Below the pieces are notes generated by a model, which saw nothing but the letters and a program-made list of their open reading frames with translations, did no database searches and was not told the origin of the DNA. Shown piece after piece: positions 24,060 through 32,557 of a DNA stretch of 62,558 nucleotides. Made by a program: the position numbers and the translations under genes. The stretch is from positions 1 to 62,558 of the forward strand of contig CABSCP010000028.1 of the NCBI GenBank assembly GCA_902476265.1. The letters run 5' to 3'. Every line of letters starts with the position of its first letter. Positions within the stretch are counted from its first letter, which is position 1. This DNA comes from an uncultured Lachnospiraceae bacterium. GTDB taxonomy: Bacteria > Bacillota > Clostridia > Lachnospirales > Lachnospiraceae.

Positions 24060-24728
24060 TCAGCAGCCCTTTTCCCGGCAGATACGTTTGATTTCCTCCG
24101 CCACTTCTTCGATGGTCATCCCTGACGAATCCAGAAGGACAGCGTCCTCCGCCTGCTTTAAGGGCGCGATTTCCCTGGTCATATCCTGATGATCGCGCTG
24201 TATAATGTCCGCCTCGATCGTTTCAAAATCACAGACTTCCCCTTTTGCCTTCAATTCCTCATATCTTCTCTTTGCGCGGATTGCGCTGGAAGCGGTGAGA
24301 TAAATTTTAACGGTGGCATCGGGAAGCACACAGGTGCCGATATCCCTGCCGTCCATGATCACATCGCTGTCAGCGGCAAGCTTCCTCTGCAGCTCCAGAA
24401 GCTTCGCCCGCACGTCCGGATTCGCAGAGCTTTTGGAAGCCATGTTCCCCACTTCCTCCGTGCGGATCAGGCCGTTTACATTTTCCCCGTTTAAGAGGAC
24501 CACCTGTTCCCCGTTTTCATAGCGGATGGTGATATCCGCCTCCCTGCAGGTTTCGGAAATCGCTGCAGAATCCTGAGGGCTAACCCCTTTTCGGATCAAA
24601 AACAATGCCATGGCGCGGTACATCGCGCCGGTATCCACATAAATATACCCTTTTTCCTTCGCCACGAGCTTGGCGATCGTGCTTTTCCCCGCCCCAGCAG
24701 GTCCGTCCACTGCAATATTATAACCCAT
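24060..24728 (-). CDS. cmk: Cytidylate kinase
   Basis: A 222-residue kinase phosphorylating CMP and dCMP. The P-loop is GPAGAGKSTIAK (residues 9-20), with YVDTGAMYRA, MDGRDIGTCVLPDA and the RRYEELKAKGE lid segment. ATG at 24728 has AAGGAGG 9 nt upstream; an in-frame extension to 24848 would run through the upstream gene without a site. It overlaps the end of the HI0933-type gene by 11 nt. Confidence 0.95.
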   Translation of the reverse strand: MGYNIAVDGPAGAGKSTIAKLVAKEKGYIYVDTGAMYRAMALFLIRKGVSPQDSAAISETCREADITIRYENGEQVVLLNGENVNGLIRTEEVGNMASKSSANPDVRAKLLELQRKLAADSDVIMDGRDIGTCVLPDATVKIYLTASSAIRAKRRYEELKAKGEVCDFETIEADIIQRDHQDMTREIAPLKQAEDAVLLDSSGMTIEEVAEEIKRICREKGC

Positions 24729-26037
24729 TTTCTCTTTCCTCCTTCTTTTCTCCGGAAATGCTTTTTCCCGCCAAATGCCCGGTAGACCAGGCGATCTGCA
24801 GGTTAAACCCTCCTGTAAGGGCATCCACATCCAGCATTTCTCCCGCAAAATACAGGCCTTCTATCAGCTTTGATTCCATGGTGGAAGGATTCACTTCTTT
24901 CACTTTGATCCCCCCTCTGGTGATGATCGCTTCGTTAAATCCCCTGGTGCCCGTCACCGTCATGGGCAGACACCTGATCAGTTCCACAAAGCGTCTGCGC
25001 TCTTCCCGGGTGATTTCATGCACTTTCTTTTTCGGATCGATGCCGGAAAGCATGATCATCACAGGGATGAGTTTTGCCGGGAAAAGCCCTCCCAGGGAAT
25101 TTGCGAAGTTCCTGTTTTTATTGGCTTCAAAATCCCGCAGAAGCCGTTTATCCAGTTGCTGCTCATCCAGCGCCGGTTTCAAGTTGAGACAGAGTCTGCA
25201 TTCCGGCTTTTCTTTTCCCTTTTTTTCATTTTTGCGGCGCCACTTCTCCATCGCCGCCCCATAGTAGCTGCTGGCACTTAAAGCCAGCGGCCCGCTCACT
25301 CCAAAATGAGTGAACAGCATTTCACCCATTTCCGAGTAAATTTCCTTTCCGTCCAGATACAGGGACAATTCCACATTTTTTAATGCCAGCCCCTGCAGGC
25401 TTCTACACCACTCCTCCGCCGTCTCAAAAGGCACCAGGGAAGGGGATAAAGGGGTGACGGTATGTCCCAGTTCCTCTGCCATCAAAAAGCCGTCGCCGTC
25501 TGATCCCGTGGTGGGATAGGACAGGCCCCCCGTAGCCAGAATCACTTCGTCTGCCTCAACGCTCGTTCCGTCCGAAAGCTTCAGACCGCATACCTTCTTC
25601 GTCCCATCTTCCGGCAGTTCCTTTATCAGAACCTTTTTCACGCCTGTATGCAGGCAGATCTTTACATTTTCCCGACGCAGCGCACGCTCCATGGCCCGGA
25701 TGATGTCGGATGCATGATCGGAAACCGGAAACACCCGTCCTCCCCGCTCTGTTTTGAGAGGACAGCCTTCTTTTTCAAAAAAATCCTGCGCCATTTTGTT
25801 GTCGAATGCCGAAAAAGCGCTGTATAAAAAACGAGGGTTATTCACCACGCTGTTTAAAAGTTCTTCTCTGTCACAGGCATTTGTCACATTGCATCTGCCC
25901 TTTCCGGTGATGTAGATCTTTTTCCCAAGCTTCTCGTTTTTTTCATATAAAGTGACCCGGCTGCCGCAAAGGGCTGCCGCATACGCTGCCATCATCCCCG
26001 CTGCGCCGCCGCCGACCACTGCTGTTTTCCTGTTCAT
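24718..26037 (-). CDS. HI0933/YhiN-family FAD-dependent oxidoreductase
   Basis: A 439-residue flavoprotein of the HI0933 (YhiN) family. The FAD Rossmann motif VVGGGAAGMMAAYAAAL is at the start, followed by GRCNVTNAC, then VILATGGLSYPTTGSDGDG and a C-terminal second FAD contact near LYFAGEMLDVDALTGGFNLQ. The reaction is not established for most members; some are labelled aminoacetone oxidase. ATG at 26037 is preferred over 26046 because AAAGGAAGG lies 9 nt before it. It lies between an RpiR regulator and cmk in one leftward operon, a common clostridial arrangement. Confidence 0.9.
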   Translation of the reverse strand: MNRKTAVVGGGAAGMMAAYAAALCGSRVTLYEKNEKLGKKIYITGKGRCNVTNACDREELLNSVVNNPRFLYSAFSAFDNKMAQDFFEKEGCPLKTERGGRVFPVSDHASDIIRAMERALRRENVKICLHTGVKKVLIKELPEDGTKKVCGLKLSDGTSVEADEVILATGGLSYPTTGSDGDGFLMAEELGHTVTPLSPSLVPFETAEEWCRSLQGLALKNVELSLYLDGKEIYSEMGEMLFTHFGVSGPLALSASSYYGAAMEKWRRKNEKKGKEKPECRLCLNLKPALDEQQLDKRLLRDFEANKNRNFANSLGGLFPAKLIPVMIMLSGIDPKKKVHEITREERRRFVELIRCLPMTVTGTRGFNEAIITRGGIKVKEVNPSTMESKLIEGLYFAGEMLDVDALTGGFNLQIAWSTGHLAGKSISGEKKEERENGL

Positions 26038-26042
26038 AAAAT

Positions 26043-26972
26043 TCATCCTTCCTTTTCTTTTTCCTGAAAAGGGTGTGCCAAAATCGAATCATCATTGATA
26101 AAATTAATTTCATCGTTTAAATAAACCTGATAATTGTTCCACGCGCCTTCCAGCGTTTCCAGATTCTTCTTCACTTCCTCCTGCCTCTTTAAACACAACG
26201 CAACCACCAGCGCATTGATGACCGAAAGAGGCGCCACCAAAGAATCCACAATGGAGACCATGTCGCTTCTTGCCAGCAGATTACAGGAGGAATACAGGTT
26301 CATGGGAGAATGGACGCTGTCCGTAACGGTGATCACCTTCGCGCTCCGGTCATTTGCAAATTCCATGGCCTTTAATGTGCGCATGGAATATCTGGGAAAA
26401 CTGATGCCGATGATGCAGTCTTCCTCATTGATACGGATCATCTGTTCAAATACCTCACTGGTATTAGTAGTCTTAATCTGTACCACGTTTCCGCGGATCA
26501 TGCTCAGATAAAAATTCAGGAAATCTGCCAGAGGCGCGCAGCTTCTGATGCCCAGTATATACACGGTCCTGGCTTCCAGAATCAGATCCACAGCCGCCTC
26601 AAAGGCCGCCGGATCCAGATGGTCTATGGTATGTCTGATCTTTTCAATGTCGCTGGAGAGTACGGAGGACAAGATTTCCGACTGGGAGCTTTTGGCATAC
26701 TTCACATCCATGGTTTCCAGCGTATTCAGTTTTCCTTTGACCCAGGCTGCCAGCGCCTCCTGCATCTGGGGATATCCGCTGTATCCCAGTCCCGACGCAA
26801 AACGTACCACGGTTGACTCACTGATGTGCAATGCTTCCCCTAGCTTTGCCGCCGTCATAAAAACGGCCTGGTCATAGTGATCCATCACATAGGCAGCAAT
26901 CGCTTTATGTCCTTTGCTCATGCCGGAATATTTCTCATTGATACGTGATATGATGTCATTTGTGTTTTCCAT
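26043..26972 (-). CDS. MurR/RpiR-family transcriptional regulator
   Basis: A 309-residue regulator with an N-terminal HTH_6 domain (about residues 1-77; LHISESTVVRFASGLGYSGYPQMQ) and a C-terminal SIS sugar-phosphate-binding domain (about 115-245; VYILGIRSCAPLADFLNFYLS, GISFPRYSMRTLKAMEFA). It should sense a phosphosugar. ATG at 26972 follows GGGAGGG by 8 nt. Its stop overlaps the start region of the flavoprotein gene, so it heads the cmk-ispH-S1 operon. No sugar genes are adjacent to suggest the ligand. Confidence 0.9.
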   Translation of the reverse strand: MENTNDIISRINEKYSGMSKGHKAIAAYVMDHYDQAVFMTAAKLGEALHISESTVVRFASGLGYSGYPQMQEALAAWVKGKLNTLETMDVKYAKSSQSEILSSVLSSDIEKIRHTIDHLDPAAFEAAVDLILEARTVYILGIRSCAPLADFLNFYLSMIRGNVVQIKTTNTSEVFEQMIRINEEDCIIGISFPRYSMRTLKAMEFANDRSAKVITVTDSVHSPMNLYSSCNLLARSDMVSIVDSLVAPLSVINALVVALCLKRQEEVKKNLETLEGAWNNYQVYLNDEINFINDDSILAHPFQEKEKEG

Positions 26973-26994
26973 ATCCCTGGCCCTCCCAGAATCC

Positions 26995-27023
26995 ATTTTA
27001 CTTTGCAATACGCCCTGTGTCAA
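26995..27023 (-). promoter_or_regulatory. Promoter of the rpiR-HI0933-cmk-ispH-S1 operon
   Basis: Minus strand TTGACA (27018-27023), 17-bp spacer, TAAAAT (26995-27000), directly after the terminator of the upstream decarboxylase operon. Confidence 0.78.
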
Positions 27024-27037
27024 CAACAGGAGAAAAA

Positions 27038-27074
27038 AGCGGGAAGGAACACGCAATCCGTGTTTCTTCCCGCT
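27038..27074 (-). terminator. Terminator of the sodium-pump decarboxylase operon
   Basis: agcgggaag...(27038) and ...cttcccgct (27074) form a 16-bp stem with one bulge and a 5-nt loop, followed on the minus strand by TTTTTT. Confidence 0.9.
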
Positions 27075-27106
27075 TTCGTATCCGTTTGAATTACTCAGAC
27101 TGTTTT

Positions 27107-28513
27107 TCAGACAGGATATGCTGCGTTTTTGGTATCAGCCTGTGTCATATCCACTTTCTCCTGCTGCGCCTGACGATATTTGAAGAAGTCGGTAGCAACC
27201 TGAGGGAACAGCGCATAGGTCAGAACGTCTTCATCCTGCTGCTTCCACTGTTTCATTTCCGCTTCGATCTTTGCCAGCTCGTTCGGAATCAGGTCTGCAG
27301 GGCGGCAGGTGATCACTTCTCTGTCTCCGATTACCTTCTTCTGCACTTCCGCATTGAACGGTTTTACAGTCTTGCCATATTTGCCGGAAAGCAGATCCTT
27401 TGTCTGGTCTGTGGCAACTTTGTATCTTTCTCCCATCAGCACGTTGAATACGGCCTGTGTGCCCACGATCTGGGAAGAAGGAGTAACCAGCGGGGGTTCG
27501 CCGAAGTCTTTGCGGACTCTGGGAATCTCCTGAAGCACTTCATCATATTTGTCGCTGGCATTCTGCTCTTTCAGCTGGCTCACCATGTTGGAAAGCATAC
27601 CGCCGGGCACCTGATACATCAGGGTCTTGATATTCACGCCGAGAACCTTGGGATCCAGAAGGCCGGTCTTTAAGCACTCTTCTCTATAAGGACGGAAGTA
27701 ATCCGCGATTTCAGCCAGAAGATTCTGATCGTATCCGGTATCGTAAGGAGTTCCTCTGAAGGTCTCCACCATCACTTCTGTAGCGGGCTGGGAAGTTCCC
27801 AGGGCCAGAGGAGACATTGCACAGTCAATGACATCCACGCCGGCTTCTACAGCCTTTAAGTATGTCATGCTGGCAACACCGGAAGTATAGTGTGTATGCA
27901 GCTGGATGGGCAGCTTGGTAGCGCTCTTCATCGCTGTGATCAGCTCTGTCGCCTGATAAGGAACCAGCAGGCCGGCCATATCCTTGATACAGATGGAATC
28001 CGCACCCATCTCCTCAATTTCTTTTGCGATGTTCATCCAGTACTCCAGCGTATACGCATCGCCCAATGTATAAGAGAGGGCAACCTGTGCATGGCCTTTT
28101 TCCTTATTGCAGGCCTTCACCGCACACTGCAGGTTGCGAAGGTCGTTTAAGCAGTCGAAAATACGAATGATGTCAATCCCGTTTGCGATGGACTTCTGTA
28201 CGAAGTACTCCACCACGTCATCCGCATAATGACGGTAGCCGAGGATATTCTGTCCTCTGAAAAGCATCTGCAGCTTTGTGTTCTTAAAGCCGTCACGCAG
28301 TTTGCGCAGTCTGTCCCAGGGATCTTCCTTCAGGAAGCGAAGGGATGCGTCAAAAGTAGCGCCGCCCCAGCATTCCACGGAGTGGTAACCCACTTTATCC
28401 ATTTTATCAACGATAGGAAGCATTAATTCGGTGGGCATTCTGGTCGCAATCAGGGACTGATGCGCATCACGAAGAATTGTTTCCGTAATTTTAATCGGTT
28501 TTTTTTCAGGCAT
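27107..28513 (-). CDS. oadA: Oxaloacetate decarboxylase-type carboxyltransferase (alpha subunit, no biotin domain)
   Basis: A 468-residue DRE-TIM-barrel carboxyltransferase of the pyruvate carboxylase/OadA family. TETILRDAHQSLIATRM at the start carries the metal Asp, DSICIKDMAGLL the carboxylated Lys, and IQLHTHYTSG the metal His pair. It ends without a biotinyl domain; the carrier is a separate gene at 29763. It moves CO2 between oxaloacetate/pyruvate and biotin in the cytosol. ATG at 28513 has GGAGG 8 nt upstream; the in-frame ATG at 28528 overlaps that site. It is the last gene of the operon and lies 44 nt after the beta subunit. Oxaloacetate versus another 2-oxoacid cannot be settled from sequence. 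Confidence 0.92.
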   Translation of the reverse strand: MPEKKPIKITETILRDAHQSLIATRMPTELMLPIVDKMDKVGYHSVECWGGATFDASLRFLKEDPWDRLRKLRDGFKNTKLQMLFRGQNILGYRHYADDVVEYFVQKSIANGIDIIRIFDCLNDLRNLQCAVKACNKEKGHAQVALSYTLGDAYTLEYWMNIAKEIEEMGADSICIKDMAGLLVPYQATELITAMKSATKLPIQLHTHYTSGVASMTYLKAVEAGVDVIDCAMSPLALGTSQPATEVMVETFRGTPYDTGYDQNLLAEIADYFRPYREECLKTGLLDPKVLGVNIKTLMYQVPGGMLSNMVSQLKEQNASDKYDEVLQEIPRVRKDFGEPPLVTPSSQIVGTQAVFNVLMGERYKVATDQTKDLLSGKYGKTVKPFNAEVQKKVIGDREVITCRPADLIPNELAKIEAEMKQWKQQDEDVLTYALFPQVATDFFKYRQAQQEKVDMTQADTKNAAYPV

Positions 28514-28557
28514 TGTCTTTTCCTCCATAAATATTAATCAACTTGTTCGCTCTGTAA

Positions 28558-29709
28558 TCAGAACACACCGAAGATTGCCATGAATGTACCGGCCGCAACC
28601 GCAGTACCGATAACGCCGGCAACGTTGGGTCCCATCGCATGCATCAGCAGGAAGTTGGTAGGATCGGACTGAGCGCCAACCTTCTGGGAAACACGGGCCG
28701 CCATGGGAACGGCGGAAACACCTGCCGAACCGATCAGCGGATTCACCTTTCCGCCGGTAATCTTGCACATAAGCTTACCGAACAGCACGCCGGCAGCGGT
28801 GCCGATTGCGAACGCCACCAGGCCCAGAACAACGATTTTGATGGTATCCAGGTTCAGGAAAGCTTCTGCGCTGGTGGTGGCGCCTACAGAAGTGCCCAGC
28901 AGGATAACGACGATATACATCAGAGCGTTGGATGCGGTATCCGCCAGCTGTCTCACCACACCGCTCTCACGGAACAGGTTACCCAGCATGAGCATACCCA
29001 CCAGGGGAGCCGTAGTAGGCAGGATCATACATACAACGACGGTAACAATGATAGGGAACAGGATTTTCTCCAGTTTGGAAACCGGACGCAGCTGCTCCAT
29101 TTTGATTTTTCTTTCCTTCTCCGTGGTCAGAAGCTTCATGATCGGAGGCTGGATAATGGGCACCAGGGACATATAGGAATATGCCGCCACGGCAATGGGT
29201 CCTAACAGGGCCGTCTGTCCCAGCTTTCCGCAAAGGAAGATGGATGTGGGGCCGTCAGCGCCGCCGATGATGGAGATGGCTGCGGCAGCCTTATCGTTGA
29301 ATCCCATAAAGATAGCCAGGAAATAAGCGCCGAAAATACCGAACTGAGCTGCAGCTCCCAAAAGGAAGCTCTTGGGATTGGCGATCAGCGGACCGAAGTC
29401 TGTCATCGCTCCTACCCCCATGAAAATCAGGGACGGCAGGATCGCCCACTCATCCAGTTTATAAAAATAGTACAGCAGGCCGCCCACACCGTTCGCGGAA
29501 TCCTCTGCATGAAGCATGATATCCGGATAGATGTTAACAAGCAGCATACCGAATGCGATTGGAACAAGAAGCAGCGGCTCAAATCCCTTGGCAATAGCCA
29601 GATACAGGAATACGCAAGCCACTATAATCATCACCACATTTCCCCATGTCATATTGAAAAATGCCGTCTGATGAATCAGGTTGTCCAATGTAGTCGTAAT
29701 ATAAGACAT
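28558..29709 (-). CDS. oadB: Sodium-translocating decarboxylase beta subunit
   Basis: A 383-residue integral membrane protein with about ten helices, of the OadB/MmdB/GcdB family. It decarboxylates carboxybiotin and pumps Na+ outward. Signature stretches are GVGAMTDFGPLIANP, IGGADGPTSIFL (one Na+/carboxybiotin site) and PLIGSAGVSAVPMAAR, DPTNFLLMHAMGPNVAG near the end. It is shared by whichever carboxyltransferase feeds it. It starts at 29709, 53 nt after the biotin carrier. Confidence 0.95.
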   Translation of the reverse strand: MSYITTTLDNLIHQTAFFNMTWGNVVMIIVACVFLYLAIAKGFEPLLLVPIAFGMLLVNIYPDIMLHAEDSANGVGGLLYYFYKLDEWAILPSLIFMGVGAMTDFGPLIANPKSFLLGAAAQFGIFGAYFLAIFMGFNDKAAAAISIIGGADGPTSIFLCGKLGQTALLGPIAVAAYSYMSLVPIIQPPIMKLLTTEKERKIKMEQLRPVSKLEKILFPIIVTVVVCMILPTTAPLVGMLMLGNLFRESGVVRQLADTASNALMYIVVILLGTSVGATTSAEAFLNLDTIKIVVLGLVAFAIGTAAGVLFGKLMCKITGGKVNPLIGSAGVSAVPMAARVSQKVGAQSDPTNFLLMHAMGPNVAGVIGTAVAAGTFMAIFGVF

Positions 29710-29762
29710 TTTGTTGACCTCCTGTGTTAGTAGTCAGGTTCCGGCTTTCACCGGTTTCCCGA

Positions 29763-30134
29763 TCAGTTTAATGTTGCAAGTAATGTTCCTGCTTCAACCG
29801 CATCGCCGACTGCAACATTGATGCTTGCAACTGTACCGTCATTAGGAGCAACAACAGGAATTTCCATCTTCATCGCTTCGATTGTCACTACGGGATCGCC
29901 GGCTTTCACCGCCTGGCCTACTGCAGCATCCAGCTTGAATACCTTTCCTGCTGCGCCGGCTTCAATCTTCACGCTGCCTGCGCCTGCCGCCGGTGCTGCA
30001 GGTTTTGCTGCGGGAGCTTTGGGAGCTGTCTTGGGAGCTGCTTTCGGAGCTACAACAGGTGCGCCTGTGGATGCGCCTTCTTCTACTACTACGTCATATA
30101 CGTTGCCATTTACGGTAATGGTATAATTTTTCAT
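29763..30134 (-). CDS. Biotin carboxyl carrier protein of the sodium-pump decarboxylase
   Basis: A 123-residue carrier. Residues 1-20 are a short folded start, 21-52 an Ala/Pro/Lys-rich flexible linker, and 53-123 a biotinyl domain with the biotin lysine K89 in IEAMKMEIPV. It moves CO2 from a cytosolic carboxyltransferase to the membrane beta subunit. Like GcdC/MmdC of decarboxylase pumps, it is a separate chain. It lies 38 nt after the gamma subunit. Confidence 0.95.
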   Translation of the reverse strand: MKNYTITVNGNVYDVVVEEGASTGAPVVAPKAAPKTAPKAPAAKPAAPAAGAGSVKIEAGAAGKVFKLDAAVGQAVKAGDPVVTIEAMKMEIPVVAPNDGTVASINVAVGDAVEAGTLLATLN

Positions 30135-30172
30135 GATTTCATCCTCCTATGAATGATTCGTTTTTACTTGAT

Positions 30173-30910
30173 TCAGGCTTTCTGCCATTTGCCTGTACGG
30201 CGTTTGATACTTCTCACAACAAAACCTTCCGTGCTTGCCGCGCCTTCACTTGCCGCAATTGCAGCCGCGATAACGGCAACCAGTTCGCAGTCATCCTCCT
30301 GTACCTCTTCCACCACTGTAGCAGCAGCCACGGGCGCAGGAGCAGGCGCGGATACTTCTGCAGGTTTTTTCTTCCTGCTGAGCTTTTCCTGCCATCCGGG
30401 AATGAATTTAAAGCAGCTGATCAAAAGGCTGATCAGGATCAGTACGACAAATACGGTACCCATGCCGAGGAGAGTATTGAGCGCCGCATTTTCCATCAGT
30501 TCTCCCATCGTACGGGTAACATTGGTGGTAATGCTGGTCAGATTCCCCTGAGCATCCAGGATGATGGTCACTACAGCGTCATGGTCACTTCCGTCAACAG
30601 AAACATCGATCACCGCTTCCTTCTCGCCGACTGTCACCACATGATCCGTAATCCCATTGTAGGTCACCAGGTCTTCCATTGCGGATTCCCAGCTTGTGAG
30701 CGCCGCACTGATGACGGTATCGGATGCATATTTATCCTGCATGCCGCTTGTCACGATCTGGTTTACGGCATCAATCACCTGGTCCGCATAAGAAATCAGG
30801 CTTTCTTCGTCCACCTGCATCTTGGACGTTTCCGCTTCATTCTTCGCACCGCACGCCGTCATCCCGAAAAGACAGGTCACCATACCTAATACTAACAAAA
30901 ATTTTTTCAT
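30173..30910 (-). CDS. OadG-like gamma subunit with lipoprotein extension
   Basis: A 245-residue protein. Residues 1-20 are a lipoprotein signal (lipobox MTAC, C20). About 25-140 form an exported domain with no recognised family. A membrane helix follows at about 147-168 (GTVFVVLILISLLISCF), and the rest is an OadG-type cytosolic tail with an Ala/Pro linker and the family ending ELVAVIAAAIAA...FVVRSIKRR. OadG anchors the alpha subunit to the membrane complex and normally has about 80-140 residues, so the N-terminal half is extra. It is 18 nt after the carboxyltransferase gene. Confidence 0.82.
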   Translation of the reverse strand: MKKFLLVLGMVTCLFGMTACGAKNEAETSKMQVDEESLISYADQVIDAVNQIVTSGMQDKYASDTVISAALTSWESAMEDLVTYNGITDHVVTVGEKEAVIDVSVDGSDHDAVVTIILDAQGNLTSITTNVTRTMGELMENAALNTLLGMGTVFVVLILISLLISCFKFIPGWQEKLSRKKKPAEVSAPAPAPVAAATVVEEVQEDDCELVAVIAAAIAASEGAASTEGFVVRSIKRRTGKWQKA

Positions 30911-30928
30911 ATTAAGCAGCTTCCTTTC

Positions 30929-32359
30929 TTATACTGTGCCATGTTTTTTCGCAGGGCGGTCTTCTCTCCTTGTAAACAGCATCTCAAACGCGCCGATCAC
31001 ATATTTTCTCGTATCAGCCGCTTCGATGATCTGGTCAACATAGCCTCTCTTTGCTGCGCTCTGGGCGCTTGTCTGTAATGCTGCATATTCTGCTGCGCAG
31101 GCGTCGATCGCCGCACTGTCCTGGCCGTCGCAGATGATCTTTGCAGCCAGTTTCGCATCCATGGTGCCGATCTGGGCATCCGGCCATGCGAATGTCATAT
31201 CCGCACCGATGGCTTTGGAGTTCATGGCAACGTATGCGCTGCCGTAAGCTTTACCGATCACCACATTCACTTTGGGAACGGTAGCGTTTGCAAATGCATA
31301 TGTAAGTTTTGCAGCGGATTTTGCCATTCTCTTCTCGGAGCACTTGGTCGCCGCAAAGCCCTTCACATTGGTCAGGGAAAGTACGGGAATGCCGAACGCA
31401 TCACAGAAGCTGATGAAATCAGCCGCTTTCTCACAGCCTCTGGCGGAAAGGACTTCCTCAAATTTCTCAGAAGAATTGCCTTCTTCGTCATATACTTCGC
31501 TGCGGTTTGCCACCGCGCCTACCGTCATGCCGTTTAAGCGCATGAAACCGGTCACCATATCCTTCGCATAAGCGCCCTTTACTTCCAGGAAGTTATTGTC
31601 GTCAGCGATCAGGGAAAGCGCCACGGAAGTATCCCCGACACAGCCGGCGATTTCAGGGTTCACACGGTTTAATTCATCTGTACATTCTTCATATGCATCG
31701 TTATCCTCGTTGTTTGCGGGCAGCATGCATACCAGTTCACGGATCTTTGCAAGGATCTCGTCTTCTTCTGCAACCACGTCCACAATGCCGGCCTCTTCGC
31801 TCTGGAAAGCCGCTGCAGAGGTATCACACTTGGAAGTGTAATTGCCTTCGATTGCATTGGGGGAATTCACGAATAATTTCGCCTTCTTGCCTTCCATGAA
31901 GGTGAAGTCCGTCAGTCCGGGCACCAGCGCCAGGCCGCCCCCGCAGGTTCCGAACACCGCTGTGATCTGAGGGATCACGCCGGAAGCCATCGCCTGTTTT
32001 AAGTAAATTTCGCCAAAACCATTCAATGCGTCGGTCGCTTCCTGAAGCCTTACCCCCGCGGAATCGATCAGACCGATGACAGGCGCGCCTGTCTTCATGG
32101 CCAGGTTATAGAGATTGACAATTTTCTTTGCATGCATTTCACCGATACTGCCGCCCAGTACGGACGCGTCCTGGCTGTACACATACACAAGGTTGCCATC
32201 AATCACTCCATAGCCGGTTATTACGCCGTCAGAAGGAGTCTCTGTCTGTTTCAAGTTGAAATCAGTTGCTCTGGCAGTAACCTTCGCGCCAATTTCAACG
32301 AAACTGTTGTCGTCGAGTAAAGCGGTAATTCTTTGACTCGCTTGTGAAGTATTGCTCAT
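30929..32359 (-). CDS. Acyl-CoA carboxyltransferase (MmdA/PccB-type)
   Basis: A 476-residue crotonase-fold carboxyltransferase with two halves: residues about 20-230 (GVITGYGVIDG, DSAGVRLQEA, GTCGGGLALVPGLTDF) and about 235-455 (SLTNVKGFAATKCSEKRM, KAYGSAYVAMNSK, FAWPDAQIGTMDA). It transfers CO2 between an acyl-CoA (methylmalonyl-, malonyl- or glutaconyl-CoA) and biotin. Pumps of the methylmalonyl-CoA type use this family, whereas oxaloacetate pumps use the OadA type; both are in this operon. It is the first gene, after a 198-bp AT-rich gap. The substrate is uncertain; propionyl/methylmalonyl-CoA is the best guess. Confidence 0.9.
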   Translation of the reverse strand: MSNTSQASQRITALLDDNSFVEIGAKVTARATDFNLKQTETPSDGVITGYGVIDGNLVYVYSQDASVLGGSIGEMHAKKIVNLYNLAMKTGAPVIGLIDSAGVRLQEATDALNGFGEIYLKQAMASGVIPQITAVFGTCGGGLALVPGLTDFTFMEGKKAKLFVNSPNAIEGNYTSKCDTSAAAFQSEEAGIVDVVAEEDEILAKIRELVCMLPANNEDNDAYEECTDELNRVNPEIAGCVGDTSVALSLIADDNNFLEVKGAYAKDMVTGFMRLNGMTVGAVANRSEVYDEEGNSSEKFEEVLSARGCEKAADFISFCDAFGIPVLSLTNVKGFAATKCSEKRMAKSAAKLTYAFANATVPKVNVVIGKAYGSAYVAMNSKAIGADMTFAWPDAQIGTMDAKLAAKIICDGQDSAAIDACAAEYAALQTSAQSAAKRGYVDQIIEAADTRKYVIGAFEMLFTRREDRPAKKHGTV

Positions 32360-32466
32360 TTTTCAGCCCTCCATTTTATATTAGATAAAATAAATAAACC
32401 TTATTTACGAATTTTAACAAAAATAAGCATAATTACCTAATTTTTGCGGAAGATTCGTACTTTAGT

Positions 32467-32475
32467 AGTATACCA
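32467..32475 (-). promoter_or_regulatory. Candidate extended -10 promoter of the sodium-pump operon
   Basis: On the minus strand TGGTATACT (32475-32467) is an extended -10; no good -35 is seen. The leader would be about 95 nt and very AT-rich. Confidence 0.4.
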
Positions 32476-32557
32476 TGAAAATGGAAGTGCCGCCAGATGT
32501 AAAAATGAAATAATATGCCCAATTTATTTCCGGAGATACAATAAAATTAGTCATTTT

